From contig DINI01000035.1 in the NCBI GenBank assembly GCA_002426755.1, positions 1 to 50,582 of the forward strand: a stretch of 50,582 nucleotides of DNA. The letters run 5' to 3'. Source of the stretch: Flavobacteriaceae bacterium UBA5544 (lineage in GTDB: Bacteria; Bacteroidota; Bacteroidia; Flavobacteriales; Flavobacteriaceae). Below, piece after piece: positions 49,938 to 50,582 of the stretch. Numbering within the stretch: position 1 is the stretch's first letter; each line of letters starts with the position of its first letter. The notes below the pieces were generated by a model that made no database searches, was not told the DNA's origin, and saw only the letters and a program-made list of their open reading frames with translations. Position numbers and translations under genes: made by a program.

Positions 49938-50582
49938 TTATACTACGCCTTGTGCCAACATAGCGTCTGCCACTTTTACAAACCCTGCAATGTTTGCACC
50001 TTTTACATAATCTACATAACCATCTTTTTGTGAGCCATATTTCACACAAGATTGGTGAATATCATTCATGATGGCGTGTAATTTTTCGTCCACTTCTTCT
50101 CTTGTCCAGCTCAATCGTAATGAATTTTGACTCATCTCTAGACCCGATGTTGCTACCCCACCAGCATTGGATGCCTTACCTGGCGAAAACATTACTTTTG
50201 CCTTTTGGAACGCCGTAATTGCCTCTGGAGTTGTAGGCATATTTGCTCCTTCTGCCACAGCAATCACTTTATTTTTGATTAAAGCGTTTGCCTCTTTTTC
50301 GTTCAATTCATTTTGAGTCGCACATGGCAACGCAATATCACATTTTACAGACCATGGCCTCGCGCCTTCATGGTAGGTAGCAGATTTATATGTTTTTACA
50401 TAATCACTTATTCGACCACGTTTTACATTTTTGATATCCATGATTTTAGCCAATTTTTTGGCGTCAATACCGTCTTTATCATAGATATATCCTCCAGAAT
50501 CGGACATCGTTACCACTTTTCCACCAAGTTCTGTTGCTTTTTCACATGCATATTGTGCCACATTCCCAGAACCTGAAATCAC
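49938..50582 (-). CDS. gdhA: NADP-type glutamate dehydrogenase, C-terminal part (runs off the window)
   Basis: 215 codons including the stop; the N-terminal half lies beyond the right edge, so the GTG at the very end of the window is not a start. The Rossmann ISGSGNVAQYACEKATELGG, ALPCATQNELNEKEANALI, VAEGANMPTTPEAITAF and SNAGGVATSGLEMSQNSLRL are classic hexameric NADP-GDH. It makes glutamate from 2-oxoglutarate and ammonium. Convergence with nothing: porZ starts beyond its terminator in the same direction. Confidence 0.95.
   Translation of the reverse strand: MISGSGNVAQYACEKATELGGKVVTMSDSGGYIYDKDGIDAKKLAKIMDIKNVKRGRISDYVKTYKSATYHEGARPWSVKCDIALPCATQNELNEKEANALIKNKVIAVAEGANMPTTPEAITAFQKAKVMFSPGKASNAGGVATSGLEMSQNSLRLSWTREEVDEKLHAIMNDIHQSCVKYGSQKDGYVDYVKGANIAGFVKVADAMLAQGVV

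Overview
The window is a stretch of chromosome from a member of the Bacteroidota, most likely a marine or soil flavobacterium (Flavobacteriaceae). Evidence: visibly AT-rich DNA; several -7 boxes of the TAnnTTTG type rather than sigma70 -10 boxes; two type IX secretion (T9SS) proteins (a C-terminally sorted giant protein and a PorZ-like propeller); SusC-like TonB receptors with carboxypeptidase-like N-terminal domains; DUF4270; the degenerate DksA-like protein; and atpD-atpC split from the other ATP synthase genes. I see no tRNA, rRNA, CRISPR, prophage or intact insertion sequence.

Layout. 1-509 is the start of homogentisate dioxygenase (minus). 688-4720 (minus) is uvrC followed by a patatin/outer-membrane-barrel phospholipase. 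4864-7714 (plus) is a tight cluster: retropepsin-like protease, RimK ligase, an AstE/aspartoacylase-type zinc hydrolase and 5-formyl-THF cyclo-ligase. 7715-12725 (minus) is ileS-dksA-like, a terminator, then lspA and a fungal-type cytosine deaminase. 12841-15341 (minus) has a secreted protein, a lipoprotein and radA. 15423-20033 (minus) is panC-panD-flippase followed by two adjacent paralogous alpha/beta-hydrolases whose nucleophile Ser is replaced by Asp. 20222-24545 (plus) is an operon of a half-length glycogen-synthase-like protein, a DUF4270 lipoprotein and glmS. 24750-29202 (plus) pairs a TonB receptor with an SGNH lipoprotein. 29370-31244 (plus) is atpD-atpC with a palindromic repeat between them. 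31308-33840 (minus) holds an M61 peptidase, an HTH regulator and DUF2975. 34045-37583 (plus) is NfeD-like, flotillin, a JmjC-type cupin and a small barrel protein. 37836-38309 (minus) is recX. 38626-44202 (plus) is an 1858-residue T9SS cargo. 44259-49810 (minus) is porZ-recO-TonB receptor, and 49938 to the end (minus) is the C-terminal part of glutamate dehydrogenase.

Most of the window is core flavobacterial housekeeping: translation and its modification (ileS, rimK), DNA repair (uvrC, radA, recO, recX), envelope biogenesis (lspA, glmS, porZ, patatin-barrel, flotillin) and cofactors (panC, panD, fthC). The points most worth a second look are the swapped GxHH signature in IleS (predicted mupirocin hyper-resistance), the yeast-like cytosine deaminase, the two Asp-for-Ser hydrolases, the GT5 pseudoenzyme-DUF4270-GlmS operon, and an operator that overlaps the HTH/DUF2975 promoter. 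All family calls come from reading the sequence and memory of the families; no search was run.
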